Shown: positions 49,562-58,404 of the stretch, one piece after another | How the letters are laid out: each line of letters begins with the position of its first letter | Position numbering within the stretch: the first letter of the stretch is position 1 | Assembly (NCBI RefSeq): GCF_003385115.1 | Contig: NZ_QUNI01000013.1 | Span: 62,001-126,000, forward strand | Direction: 5' to 3' | Length of the DNA stretch: 64,000 nucleotides | DNA from: Flavobacterium aquicola | Lineage (GTDB): Bacteria; Bacteroidota; Bacteroidia; Flavobacteriales; Flavobacteriaceae | Program-made: the position numbers and the translations under genes | The notes under the pieces: model-generated | Databases searched by the model: none | The model's input: the letters and a program-made list of their open reading frames with translations, nothing else | What the model was told of the DNA's origin: nothing

Positions 49562-51745
49562 TTATACCAGATCATAATCACTTAAAGGCAGATTGTAATA
49601 TCGTTTTCCTGTAAGCTTAAATATCGCATTGATAATAGCAGGAGCAATTACAGGAACTCCAGGTTCTCCTACGCCGGTTGGTCTATCAGTACTTTCAACA
49701 ATTTCTACATGAACCTTTGGTGCTTCATTCATCCGGATCATTCGGTAATCACTATAGCTGTTTTGTTCAATAGCACCATCATTCGCTGTTATTTTTCCGT
49801 AATAAGCTATCGACATTCCAAATACTGCAGCACCTTCTAACTGCGCTGTTATGGTGTTTTTATTGACCGCTGTTCCGCAGTCAATAACCGTATATACATT
49901 GTGAACTTTTACTTTGTCATCAGCCATCGATACTTCGACTACAGAAGCGACATAAGAATAAAAACTATAATGAACAGCCAGTCCGTAAGCGTGTCCTTTA
50001 GGTAAAGGTTTGCTATAGTTGGCATTTTTTGCCGCCAGTTTCAAAACGTTTTTTAAACGTGCAGTATCATATTTAATAGAATCTTTGGTGTCTTGAATAC
50101 GATCGCTGCCAATTAATTTTAGGCGAAATTCCAAGGGGTCTTGTTTTGCAGCATAAGCCAGTTCATCGGCAAATACATTGATAGAAAAACCGTGAAGAAT
50201 ATTGATTACAGAACGCATCCAGCCAATACGGACCATAGCAGGTGCCTGTCCCGATTCTACTTTGAAGTTTTTTATTTCAAAAGGTACGTCTGCAGCGCTG
50301 CCGGCTTCCCATCCTGCAGGATAATCAGTCCCTGGCTGAAAAGTTGACATAATAGAAGGAAATGCGGAACGATGCAGCCAGCCCGAAACATTGCCTTGTG
50401 CGTCCAGCGATGCTTTCATGTATTGCGCACTTACAGTATGATAGTAACCATGTTTTATATCGTCTTCCCGCGTCCAGACCACTTGAACAGGAGCTTTGAT
50501 AGTTTTCGAAACCATAACAGCTTCTACAATATAATCGGGTTTTGATTTTCGGCCAAAACCGCCACCTAAAAAAGTAACATTTACAGTAACTTTATCTACA
50601 GTAGTGCTTAGGTAAGCGGCAACTTCGTCTCGTGCATCCTGTGGAGACTGTGTAGGAACCCAAACTTCGCAGCTGTCTCCTTGCACCCATGCCACAGCAT
50701 TAGGAACTTCCATTGGGGCGTGTGCCAAATGGGGTAATTGAAAAGTACTTTCCACAACTTTTGCAGCTTCACCAAAAGCTTTATTTACATCACCAGTTTC
50801 TTTTTCGACTTTTCCAGCTGTGTGAACTCTTTCGGTTAATTCAGCCATGTATTTTTCCGAATTATACCCTTCATTTTTGCCATAATTCCACTGAATTTCC
50901 AGTGCTGCTTTTCCTTTAAAAGCCGCCCAGGTATTACTAGCAATCACGGCAACACCTCCCAAAGGACCAAATGGTTTTTCAATTCTTGGAAATTCAATAA
51001 CATCTTCTACGCCTTTAATTTTCATTGCTGCCGTTTTATCGAATGATTTAACGGTGCCAAAAGCTACAGGACATCGAGCTATCGCAACGACTTTCATGTT
51101 GGGTAAGCGCTTGTCGATTCCAAAAACAGCACTCCCGTTTGCAAAATCTTTGACATCAATACTTTTTAGATTTTTACCAATGTATTTAAAATCTTTTGGA
51201 TCTTTATAAGTGATATTAGCTGGCACAGGAAGCGTTGTTACTACATCAACTAATTCTCCAAAACCAATTTTTTTACCGCTGGTATGAATGATAAAATGAT
51301 TTTGTGCGCTACATTCACTTTCATTAACCTGCCACTTTTTTGCAGCAGCGGTTATTAGCATCATTCGGGTCATGGCGCCCATTTTTCGCATAGTTTCATA
51401 AAAACCAACGATACTTCGGGAACCATCGGTGTTTTGATCTCCATATTTGGCATCACCAACAGCTTGCTTCACCGAAACTTTATTCCAGTCAGCTTCCATT
51501 TCGTCTGCAACGACAGAGGTTAAAGAGGTGCGCACACCATTACCCATTTCAGAACGGGAAGCAACAATAATAAGACTTCCGTCCGAATTTAATTGTACAA
51601 ATAGATTAGGGTTAAATTCTGTTAGACTTCCGACCGCTATATCATTAGCTAGTAAATTATAATTACACCCTAAGATTAAACCTCCCGAAGCCAATCCTAC
51701 GTTTCTGATAAAAACCCTGCGGCTTAAATTTTGAATTTCATTCAT
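49562..51745 (-). CDS. Molybdenum hydroxylase large subunit (IorB-like aldehyde/xanthine dehydrogenase family)
   Basis: A 727-residue molybdopterin-binding subunit. The N-terminus has a twin-arginine signal (LSRRVFIRNVGLASGG), so the folded enzyme is probably exported to the periplasm. Two Ald_Xan_dh_C2 regions follow, with GGGFGRKS in the first and GVGEPGVPVIAPAI near the end, the latter carrying the conserved active-site Glu. The (2Fe-2S) subunit gene is 2 bp upstream. The order resembles isoquinoline 1-oxidoreductase (IorAB). The substrate is unknown; purine or N-heterocycle oxidation is possible. Confidence 0.9.
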   Translation of the reverse strand: MNEIQNLSRRVFIRNVGLASGGLILGCNYNLLANDIAVGSLTEFNPNLFVQLNSDGSLIIVASRSEMGNGVRTSLTSVVADEMEADWNKVSVKQAVGDAKYGDQNTDGSRSIVGFYETMRKMGAMTRMMLITAAAKKWQVNESECSAQNHFIIHTSGKKIGFGELVDVVTTLPVPANITYKDPKDFKYIGKNLKSIDVKDFANGSAVFGIDKRLPNMKVVAIARCPVAFGTVKSFDKTAAMKIKGVEDVIEFPRIEKPFGPLGGVAVIASNTWAAFKGKAALEIQWNYGKNEGYNSEKYMAELTERVHTAGKVEKETGDVNKAFGEAAKVVESTFQLPHLAHAPMEVPNAVAWVQGDSCEVWVPTQSPQDARDEVAAYLSTTVDKVTVNVTFLGGGFGRKSKPDYIVEAVMVSKTIKAPVQVVWTREDDIKHGYYHTVSAQYMKASLDAQGNVSGWLHRSAFPSIMSTFQPGTDYPAGWEAGSAADVPFEIKNFKVESGQAPAMVRIGWMRSVINILHGFSINVFADELAYAAKQDPLEFRLKLIGSDRIQDTKDSIKYDTARLKNVLKLAAKNANYSKPLPKGHAYGLAVHYSFYSYVASVVEVSMADDKVKVHNVYTVIDCGTAVNKNTITAQLEGAAVFGMSIAYYGKITANDGAIEQNSYSDYRMIRMNEAPKVHVEIVESTDRPTGVGEPGVPVIAPAIINAIFKLTGKRYYNLPLSDYDLV

Positions 51746-51747
51746 GA

Positions 51748-52206
51748 CTAGTGTTTGTTTTTAAGTTTCGCAGTATGTTTGATGGCGCTCTTGATGCGCT
51801 GATAAGTCCCGCAGCGGCAAATATTACCGCTCATGGCATCGTCAATATCAGTATCCGAAGGATTTTTATTAGAATTAAGTAAAGATGCAGCAGTTATTAA
51901 CTGTCCAGGCTGGCAGTAACCGCATTGCGGTATATTGAATTCCTCCCAGGCTTTTTGCAGTAATTGTAAATTTTCAGTGGTACCTTCAATAGTGGTAATA
52001 TTTTTACCAGCAACCGTTTCGACAGGAGTCAGGCAGGAGTAAGTGGCAACATTATCTACAAGCACTTTGCAGGCACCGCATGCACCTATTCCGCATCCAA
52101 ATTTGGTGCCCGTAAGGCCAATGATATCTCTAATGGCCCAAAGCAAAGGCATTTCGGGATCAACATCAATAGTATGTTTCTTTTTGTTTATGAAAAGTGT
52201 AGTCAT
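51748..52206 (-). CDS. Molybdenum hydroxylase (2Fe-2S) subunit (IorA-like)
   Basis: A small electron-transfer subunit. Its plant-type ferredoxin cluster is bound by GCGIGACGACKVLVD plus a later Cys. The second cluster is bound by CGYCQPGQ and CRCGTY. It feeds electrons from the molybdenum subunit encoded 2 bp downstream. Two ATG codons are possible, at 52206 (MTTLFINKK, chosen) and 52215. The protein has no signal of its own, so it may cross the membrane with the twin-arginine-tagged large subunit. Confidence 0.92.
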   Translation of the reverse strand: MTTLFINKKKHTIDVDPEMPLLWAIRDIIGLTGTKFGCGIGACGACKVLVDNVATYSCLTPVETVAGKNITTIEGTTENLQLLQKAWEEFNIPQCGYCQPGQLITAASLLNSNKNPSDTDIDDAMSGNICRCGTYQRIKSAIKHTAKLKNKH

Positions 52207-52215
52207 TAGATTCAT

Positions 52216-52553
52216 TTTTACATTTAGGAAGCTGAAAGTTATTACTTTTTTTAAAATTTATTGGTTTCAAATTACTCGAAATACTTTTTGCCTATAGTGC
52301 ATTTGCCTTTGAGCTTCTGAAAAAGCAGAAAGAGAAGAGGCTTGTGGGTTTTAAATACTTATTGTAAATGTATGAAATTCAGTAGTATATACGTTTTTTT
52401 GTAAGCGGGAATATTTTGTAATTATATAATTTAAAAATAATAATGAATTGGTTTGTAATTGCCTTATGTAGAAATAAAACTTTCGGGTATAAAAAAAGGC
52501 AATTAGAATTTAAATTCTACTGCCTTCTTGGTATATAATTTTAAAAAAAATCT
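52216..52553. other. Intergenic region upstream of the hydroxylase operon
   Basis: No gene or strong promoter box seen. The only clear element is the terminator of the DUF5020 gene at 52491-52524. Confidence 0.5.
52491..52524 (-). terminator. Terminator of the NCS2/DUF5020 operon
   Basis: Minus-strand hairpin between 52498 and 52524 (GGCA … TGCC ends around a TAGAATTTAAATTCTA core), followed by seven T. Confidence 0.75.
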
Positions 52554-53246
52554 TTAGAATGCGTATTTTGCCATAATAGTTGGGAATACTTCAAATTCTT
52601 CTGATGGAAGAAAGTTGTTACTGATTTCAACTTCCGAACCGAGAGAGAAGTTTTTGCTGAAATTGTAGAGAAATTGAGGTTCGGTTAATAAAATTGCTTT
52701 TTTGCTCGACCCGTCAGCTCTGTCCTCTGACCAGAAATCTAGAAAACCTCTTACAGTTACCTTATTGTTGAATAAGTTTTGGAACCACACAGCTGTGAAT
52801 TGCCCGTCGAGTCCAGATGATCCATGCGTGTTTTTGTACAGATAACTAGTGTTCAGTGTGAAGCTGCCAATCTTGATAGGGAAACCTAAACCGGCCAAAA
52901 AAGCACGATTAATGGGGAATCCGAGTGGATTCTCAGGACTGTTTTCTTTGTCATCGGTCATCAAAAAACCATCATTGTATTCAATGTGAAAATTTAGTCC
53001 ATCCATAAAACTATTCTTGATATTGAATTTCCGAGCAATTTCAAAGTAAGCCAAATTTGCTGAATCACTGCGTCCGAAGTTGAAATCAGTAAAGAAGAAA
53101 GTGCTTCCTAGATTGTCTGGTTTAAAAAATTCGAATGTGAAGGTTGTATATTGTCTTTCGGGTAAAAAGTCATAATGAAGCTGGGCTTCCTGGGCTTTGA
53201 TATAACAAGAAAATAAAAGAGCAAATAATAAGTGCTTAATTTTCAT
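52554..53246 (-). CDS. DUF5020 outer-membrane channel (Tsx-like)
   Basis: A 230-residue exported protein: signal peptide at residues 1-18, then a 12-strand-like barrel with regular alternating strands and a terminal aromatic (IMAKYAF). DUF5020 is related to the nucleoside channel Tsx. It follows an NCS2 permease gene by 27 bp, giving an outer- and inner-membrane pair for nucleobases or nucleosides. Substrate inferred from family and partner. Confidence 0.85.
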   Translation of the reverse strand: MKIKHLLFALLFSCYIKAQEAQLHYDFLPERQYTTFTFEFFKPDNLGSTFFFTDFNFGRSDSANLAYFEIARKFNIKNSFMDGLNFHIEYNDGFLMTDDKENSPENPLGFPINRAFLAGLGFPIKIGSFTLNTSYLYKNTHGSSGLDGQFTAVWFQNLFNNKVTVRGFLDFWSEDRADGSSKKAILLTEPQFLYNFSKNFSLGSEVEISNNFLPSEEFEVFPTIMAKYAF

Positions 53247-53273
53247 AAAGCTTATAGATTTTAGAATTTGAAG

Positions 53274-54575
53274 TTAATGCATTTGCGAAATGATGATTTC
53301 TAATATTGAAAAGAGCCCAATTCCCCACATGATTGGATGGACTTTGTTTGTGTTTTTTGTTGCTAGACATAAAATGACATATGATGAAAAACCATATGCA
53401 ATTCCAGAACTTATACTGTAAGTTAACGGCATTAAAATTAAGGTTAGAAAAGTAGGGACAGCGATATAAAGTTCTGTGAAATTAATTTTAGCTAAATGTT
53501 TTGCCATAAAAATTCCAACCAGAATAAGTGCTGGTGCAGTGGCATAGGCAGGAACAATCCCAATTATGGGAGCAAAGAACATGGCAAGAAAGAATAATCC
53601 GGCTGTAAAAACGGAACTCAATCCGGTTCTGGCACCATTGGCAATGCCTGCTGCCGATTCTATATAAGTCACAGTGCTGCTGGTTCCTAAAACACCGCTG
53701 AATGCTGTTGCAACGGCATCGGCTTCCAGAACTTTTTTGATGTGAGGCATTTTTCCTTCTTTATTAATTAACCCTGCTTCCATAGAACAGGCAATAGCTG
53801 TTCCGATAGAGTCAAATAGATTTACAAATAAAAACGAAAAAATAGGAGCAATGAAAGTGATTTTTAGAACAGAAAGGATTTCTAATTTCCCGAAAACAGG
53901 GGCTATAGAAGGAGGAGTGCTTATTAATTCTGTAGGTATTTTTATGGAGTCGTCAAATATAAAACCAAGAAGGGTTGCAGCTAGTATTCCAATGAGGATG
54001 GAGCCTTTTACTTTTCGGATTTCCAAAAACACCGTGATGATGAAAGCAATGAGTCCAATGACTACTGCTGGAGTGAATTTTCCCAGACCTACCAAAGTTT
54101 CTGGATTGGCAACGATGAGTCCCATTTGTTTGAAACCAATAAAAGCGATAAACAGTCCAATACCGGCACCAATAGCGACTCGCAGCGATTCGGGTATGGC
54201 ATCGACTATTTTGTGACGGATCCCGAGAATCGAAATGATAACAAAAACTATCCCCGATAACGTAACCACACCCAGTGCCTGCTGCCATGTGGCACCATCG
54301 CTCATAACAAGTGTAAAGGCAAACATTGCATTGAGTCCCATTCCTGGTGCCATTGCAAAAGGGACATTTGCCCAAAGACCTACCAAAAGGGTTCCTACGA
54401 TTGCTGCGATACAGGTAACACTAATAAGCGCTGCTTTGTCCATTCCTGCGGCCGAAAGAATGTTGGGGTTTACAAAAATGATATAGGCCATTGTTAAAAA
54501 AGTGACAGTTCCGCCAATGGCTTCCTGTTTGAAAGAAGTGTTTCTTTCCCGAAGTTTGAAAATTTTGTCTAGCAT
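53274..54575 (-). CDS. NCS2-family nucleobase permease (AzgA/GhxP-like)
   Basis: A 433-residue inner-membrane importer with about 13-14 helices. The FKQEAIGGTVTFLTMAYIIF opening, PFAMAPGMGLNAMFAF and LFDSIGTAIACSMEAGLI motifs place it in the AzgA-like adenine/guanine/hypoxanthine branch of NCS2. It is first in an operon with the DUF5020 channel. With the molybdenum hydroxylase next door it could support purine uptake and oxidation. Confidence 0.9.
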   Translation of the reverse strand: MLDKIFKLRERNTSFKQEAIGGTVTFLTMAYIIFVNPNILSAAGMDKAALISVTCIAAIVGTLLVGLWANVPFAMAPGMGLNAMFAFTLVMSDGATWQQALGVVTLSGIVFVIISILGIRHKIVDAIPESLRVAIGAGIGLFIAFIGFKQMGLIVANPETLVGLGKFTPAVVIGLIAFIITVFLEIRKVKGSILIGILAATLLGFIFDDSIKIPTELISTPPSIAPVFGKLEILSVLKITFIAPIFSFLFVNLFDSIGTAIACSMEAGLINKEGKMPHIKKVLEADAVATAFSGVLGTSSTVTYIESAAGIANGARTGLSSVFTAGLFFLAMFFAPIIGIVPAYATAPALILVGIFMAKHLAKINFTELYIAVPTFLTLILMPLTYSISSGIAYGFSSYVILCLATKNTNKVHPIMWGIGLFSILEIIISQMH

Positions 54576-54930
54576 TATTTTGCTGTTTACTGGTTAGTTT
54601 TTAGTTGGATTAAATCACTAGATAATAGTTTGTATTATTTATGCTGGCGAATAAGGCATTAAAAAATAGTAAATGAAATTGGAAGGTTTAAATATGGAAA
54701 CATCCATAAAGGAAGCTCCAGTCCAATTCTTTATTTCTAAAAAAAAAGTTTCCAAGTAAAATTACATTATTTTGTATTAATGCTTATTTGTAACAGGGAA
54801 GACTTATTAAATTTAAATGCGGAGCAAAATTATTTGGTTTTAGAGCAAATTGAGATGATAAAAATCATAAGATTAAGAAAAATCCAGAATTTGTTTAATA
54901 TGGAAGGAGTGAGTTTTTTTTAAATAGAAA

Positions 54931-54957
54931 AACCTCTGAAAGTACAGAGGTTTTCGA
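54931..54957. terminator. Possible terminator hairpin near the element boundary
   Basis: Stem AACCTCTG/CAGAGGTT with a 6-nt loop and short T/A runs on both sides. No adjacent gene is obviously served. Confidence 0.45.
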
Positions 54958-55101
54958 GTAAGGTAGTCTTGAATTAGTGACCATGGAGGGAGCAAAGCCC
55001 GTGTATTTACATAAAATCTAAAATACTTAAAAGTCCCATATATAAAGGGATTGTTGTTTTTTAAGTTCGTAGTGATTCGCAATAATTCGCATAAATACAT
55101 T

Positions 55102-55123
55102 AAAAGTGTAGCAAAAGTGTAGC
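55102..55123 (+). repeat. Tandem 11-bp repeat before the integrase
   Basis: AAAAGTGTAGC occurs twice end to end, 37 bp upstream of the integrase start. It may be an arm-type site for the recombinase or a regulator site. Confidence 0.7.
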
Positions 55124-55131
55124 AATATTTA

Positions 55132-55139
55132 TATATTTG
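55132..55139 (+). promoter_or_regulatory. -7 box of the integrase gene
   Basis: TATATTTG, 20 bp before the ATG at 55160. Confidence 0.5.
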
Positions 55140-55159
55140 GTTTTAAATTTTCAAATATC

Positions 55160-56431
55160 ATGGCTACTCTAAAGTTCAAATTACGTAACGAAAGTGACAA
55201 TTCAAACATTTATGTTTATTACTCAATTAGTCAAAAAATTAGGCTTTGGAGAAAAACTGGTTTTGTGATAAACTTCAAAGATTGGAATGCTGAAAAAGAG
55301 CAAAGTCGTTTAAGAGATGATGATGCGAAAAGACTCAACATTCGATTAGCGGAATTAAAAATACATTTAGAAAAAAACTACAACAATGCTGTAAGTGAAG
55401 GAATAGAATTTACGGGTGATTGGTTACAGAATATAATAGATGTTTTTAATAATAAAGTTGCTGTTGTTGATTTAGATGTTTTTACAAACTATATTCAAAA
55501 ATATATTGATGATGCACCATTCAAGCAGAATCAAAAAAAAGAGCTTGGATTAAGCGGAGGACGTATCCAGAATTTAAAACTATTCAAGAACACAATTTCA
55601 AAATATGAAGCTGAAGCTTTGAAAGGTAAAAGTATTTTGGTCAAAGAAGTTAACTTGCAATTTCTTGACAAATACAAAATGTGGATGTTTGCAAAAGGAT
55701 ATTCAACTAATTATGTTGGAAAGAATATTGCAAATTTTAGAACTGTGTGCCGAGATGCTTTTAAGAACGATATTGAAACGTCAATACAGGTTCATAATTT
55801 TAAAGGACTGTCTGAAAGTAAAGAACCACAGGATATTATAGTTTTGAGTGAAGCGGAACAAGAATCTATTAAGTTGGCTGTGCTTACAAGAGAGGCTTTG
55901 ATAAATGCTAGGAAATGGTTGCTGTTAGGTTGTTTGATTGGACAACGTGCTGGCGATTTGTTGAGTATTACAAATGATAATATAAAAGAAATTTCTGGAG
56001 CTAAAATCATTGAATTGAAACAAAAAAAAACTGGAAAATTGGTTGCTATTCCATTGTTGCCTAAAGCAATCGAAATTGTAGAAAGTGGTTTGCCATATAA
56101 AATATCGTTATCCCGTTTCAATGAGTATATTAAAGATGTGTGTAAAGAGGCAGAGTTGAACACTTCAACAAAATGGAGAAAGAAAGAAACGCAAGGTGAA
56201 CCTAGTGTAATTAAAGTTTCTCCAAAACACGAAGCTGTTAGTAGTCATATTTGCAGACGTTCTTTTGCAACCAACTTTTACGGAAGGATTCCAACACCCA
56301 TTTTAATGAATATTACGGCACATGGTACTGAGCGTATGTTCTTATCTTACATAGGAAAGACTACCTATGATAATGCACATCAAATGTTGGAATATTTTAG
56401 TAAATTGTCTTCCGATATAAAACCAACTTAA
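55160..56431 (+). CDS. Tyrosine site-specific recombinase (integrase)
   Basis: A 423-residue Bacteroidota-type integrase. Residues 1-90 are the arm-binding domain (LKFKLRNESDNSNIYVYYS), residues 110-215 the SAM-like core-binding domain, and 225-415 the catalytic domain. Catalytic residues visible are Arg in GQRAGDLL, His-x-x-Arg in SHICRRSFATN, and the final Tyr in FLSYIGKTTYDNA. It is probably responsible for integration of the element that follows, with the attachment site likely just upstream. Confidence 0.92.
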   Translation: MATLKFKLRNESDNSNIYVYYSISQKIRLWRKTGFVINFKDWNAEKEQSRLRDDDAKRLNIRLAELKIHLEKNYNNAVSEGIEFTGDWLQNIIDVFNNKVAVVDLDVFTNYIQKYIDDAPFKQNQKKELGLSGGRIQNLKLFKNTISKYEAEALKGKSILVKEVNLQFLDKYKMWMFAKGYSTNYVGKNIANFRTVCRDAFKNDIETSIQVHNFKGLSESKEPQDIIVLSEAEQESIKLAVLTREALINARKWLLLGCLIGQRAGDLLSITNDNIKEISGAKIIELKQKKTGKLVAIPLLPKAIEIVESGLPYKISLSRFNEYIKDVCKEAELNTSTKWRKKETQGEPSVIKVSPKHEAVSSHICRRSFATNFYGRIPTPILMNITAHGTERMFLSYIGKTTYDNAHQMLEYFSKLSSDIKPT

Positions 56432-56440
56432 TTTACTAAA

Positions 56441-57154
56441 GTGACTAATACCGAGCTAATTGAATTTTACGAAAATGTTGAGAAAGTTACTCCTTTTACT
56501 ATAACACGGACGGTTTATGATTTGACAAATGATTTGGATATAAATCTTTTACGCTTTCTGAGAAGAGATTTTTTTCATTATCACTTGTTGAAAATAAAAG
56601 CAGAAGTCTATCGTCATAGTGATGTGGAGAATAAAGATATCGAGTATGTTTTTAATACAATTCTGAATGATGACTATCACATGTACGATATGGAACATAC
56701 AATCGATTTTTTTTGTGAGTATATTAATGTAAGTTTTACTGATGTTCTCATTGATAAGACAAATGCTTTTTTTCCTGTACTTAATGTGTTAATTGATATT
56801 GCTTATAGTAAACTGGAGAAAAATCAAGTTGGAGATAAAAAATTACCATTAGAGGTTTATGATGAACTAATAGAAGACTATAATATTCCAATTGTTAAAC
56901 GGATAATTTATCTCGAAAAACTGGGCGTGATAGATTTTTTAAAAAAGCAAACTCCTTTTAATACGTCTATAAACAGCATGGCAAATATTTTGGGTCATAT
57001 TATTGATGCAAAACCAAGTTCAATTCAACCATTGTTGAATCCGCTTTTAGGCAACGATTTAGATAATAAGAACAATCCTTTAAATTCAGCTAAAAATGTA
57101 ATGGCTGTTGAAAATTATTTATTGAAGATTGGTTATTCTTTAAAAAAGACTTAA
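56441..57154 (+). CDS. Hypothetical protein next to the integrase
   Basis: A 237-residue soluble, helix-rich protein that I cannot assign. It starts with GTG at 56441, 9 bp after the integrase stop, so it is probably cotranscribed. Acidic N-terminal helices precede a LEVYDELIEDYNIPIVKRIIYLEKLG segment and an Asn-rich C-terminus ending VENYLLKIGYSLKK. Proteins of this kind accompany integrases in flavobacterial elements, which suggests an element-maintenance role, but that is only association. Confidence 0.65.
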   Translation: MTNTELIEFYENVEKVTPFTITRTVYDLTNDLDINLLRFLRRDFFHYHLLKIKAEVYRHSDVENKDIEYVFNTILNDDYHMYDMEHTIDFFCEYINVSFTDVLIDKTNAFFPVLNVLIDIAYSKLEKNQVGDKKLPLEVYDELIEDYNIPIVKRIIYLEKLGVIDFLKKQTPFNTSINSMANILGHIIDAKPSSIQPLLNPLLGNDLDNKNNPLNSAKNVMAVENYLLKIGYSLKKT

Positions 57155-57326
57155 ATTTATAAGTAGAGATAGTGTAGGTGATAAAAATTTGTCTATAATT
57201 TGATTTTTATGATGTTTAAAAAGAATGGAAATATTCAATTTACCTTATTTTAATAGTAATGAGAGGTTTGTACTCGATTATAATAACTATCTTTGCAATT
57301 GTATTTTGTTTTTTAGATGAGTTTTA

Positions 57327-57359
57327 TTTGATTTTCATGTTTTTTTTTATTTATATTTG
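57327..57359 (+). promoter_or_regulatory. Promoter of the HEPN module
   Basis: TTTG (57327-57330), a 21-bp spacer and TATATTTG (57352-57359), upstream of the ATG at 57427. Confidence 0.5.
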
Positions 57360-57426
57360 AGCCGAGTAAAACCATTAATAATAAAATAATATACTATTGC
57401 ATTTAAAATCTAAATCAGAATTTAAT

Positions 57427-57819
57427 ATGAGTGCCGCAAAAATACTCATTGATGATTATGATAATTATGCGTCTAGCGTTCATTGTTCATATTATGGATG
57501 CTTTCAATATATTAAACATAAATTAAATCAGTTAGGTCATACATATGAGCAAATTGATTTAGCGATACAGCAATCAAAGGATAGTAAAGGAGTGATTCTT
57601 TCTACTCATGGATATCCTTTACAATTAATTCAAAAAGAGTTAACCGCAAAATATAATGATAGTGGTTTTTTAGCTCGTGAAATTAAAGATAAAGTAAAGC
57701 TTTTAAAAGCCTTTCGAACGTTGTCAGATTATCACAATGAAATTGTAGATTATGATAAAGGAAAGAAAGCTTTAACGCTTAGTAATGAAGTTTTAAATAT
57801 CATCAAAACAAAACTATAA
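57427..57819 (+). CDS. HEPN-domain protein, candidate ribonuclease toxin
   Basis: A 130-residue helical protein. The first helices show the HEPN pattern YASSVHCSYYGCFQ, and a later helix has RTLSDYHNE, an R-x5-H arrangement within the R-x4-6-H active-site motif of HEPN RNases. The ATG at 57427 is chosen; an in-frame TTG at 57397 would add ten residues. The next gene's ATG shares the last base of its stop (TAATG), so the two are translationally coupled. HEPN RNases are common toxins in defence and addiction systems. Activity here is inferred. Confidence 0.65.
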   Translation: MSAAKILIDDYDNYASSVHCSYYGCFQYIKHKLNQLGHTYEQIDLAIQQSKDSKGVILSTHGYPLQLIQKELTAKYNDSGFLAREIKDKVKLLKAFRTLSDYHNEIVDYDKGKKALTLSNEVLNIIKTKL

Positions 57820-58403
57820 TGGATTCAAAAAATTTTATAATTGAGAAATTAAAAGGATTGTATGCTGATTTGTCATATTTAGAAATAAGATATGAATTTA
57901 GGGTTAACATAGCTACTCATTTAATTGAAGTTAAGCCTGTTCATTGTTACGATAAGGATAAAGCTTATATTTTAAAGCAAATAGAAATTGAAAATCAATT
58001 CGAAGAATTGTTTTCAAATGAAGAAATTCTTTTTATGTCTGAAAATATATTGATTCAAATTGAAAAGCCAATCTTGGAATTAGGAATTTCACTAATTGAA
58101 CAAAAATCTCAGATTGTAACTGCATCATATTCAATTGAACATATAATGCCGAATAGCAACGTTCTTGAAGAGGTATTCGATTCACTTAGTAAAGTGAATA
58201 TAAATAGTCCGATTTATCACTATGTAAATTATTCAATGAATAATGAATTTGTTGTTACAGCTAAGCCTTGTGCTAATGTTATATTAAATGATTATTATAT
58301 GAATGAGTCACCACATTTCAAAGACGAAGTCGTGGCGAAAGAAACTAAAACAAAAAAAGACTCTGAGATTAATCAGAGTCTTTTTTTTTTATTAATATTG
58401 TAG
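57819..58403 (+). CDS. Hypothetical partner of the HEPN protein
   Basis: A 194-residue protein I do not recognise. It is coupled to the HEPN gene by TAATG overlap. The N-terminal half is alpha/beta (YLEIRYEFRVNIATHLIEVKPVHCYDKDKAYI) and the middle contains SNVLEEVFDSLSKVNI. Oddly, a strong terminator hairpin and ten T (58359-58390) lie inside its last 15 codons, giving a tail KKDSEINQSLFFLLIL. A shift in the A7 run just before the hairpin would instead stop at TGA within the stem, so the annotated end may be wrong. It may be an antitoxin or cofactor. Confidence 0.6.
   Translation: MDSKNFIIEKLKGLYADLSYLEIRYEFRVNIATHLIEVKPVHCYDKDKAYILKQIEIENQFEELFSNEEILFMSENILIQIEKPILELGISLIEQKSQIVTASYSIEHIMPNSNVLEEVFDSLSKVNINSPIYHYVNYSMNNEFVVTAKPCANVILNDYYMNESPHFKDEVVAKETKTKKDSEINQSLFFLLIL
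58352..58390 (+). terminator. Strong terminator overlapping the end of the HEPN-partner gene
   Basis: Stem GACTCTGA/TCAGAGTC with loop GATTAA, extended by A7 on the left and T10 on the right. It separates the HEPN pair from the SecB-like gene 15 bp later. Confidence 0.85.
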
Positions 58404-58404
58404 C

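Larger units (their letters stand above)
54576..55131. other. Junction region between core genome and mobile element
   Basis: No gene seen. Contents: a hairpin AACCTCTG/CAGAGGTT (54931-54952); a short stretch at about 54975-55005 that faintly recalls a tRNA 3' end but lacks a proper T-arm; two ATTCGCA repeats 10 bp apart (55075-55081, 55085-55091); and two tandem AAAAGTGTAGC units (55102-55123). An attachment site is plausible here, but I cannot delimit it. Confidence 0.5.

Noticed and set aside
54970..55010. Possible tRNA 3' fragment as an attachment site
   Set aside because: The stretch has no 5-bp T-stem and no TTCRANY loop, and no complete tRNA lies nearby. It is kept only as a vague boundary hint.
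54873..55100. A 75-codon open frame on the minus strand
   Set aside because: It spans the hairpin and repeat-rich junction, has no recognisable domain and no promoter; it is most likely noncoding.
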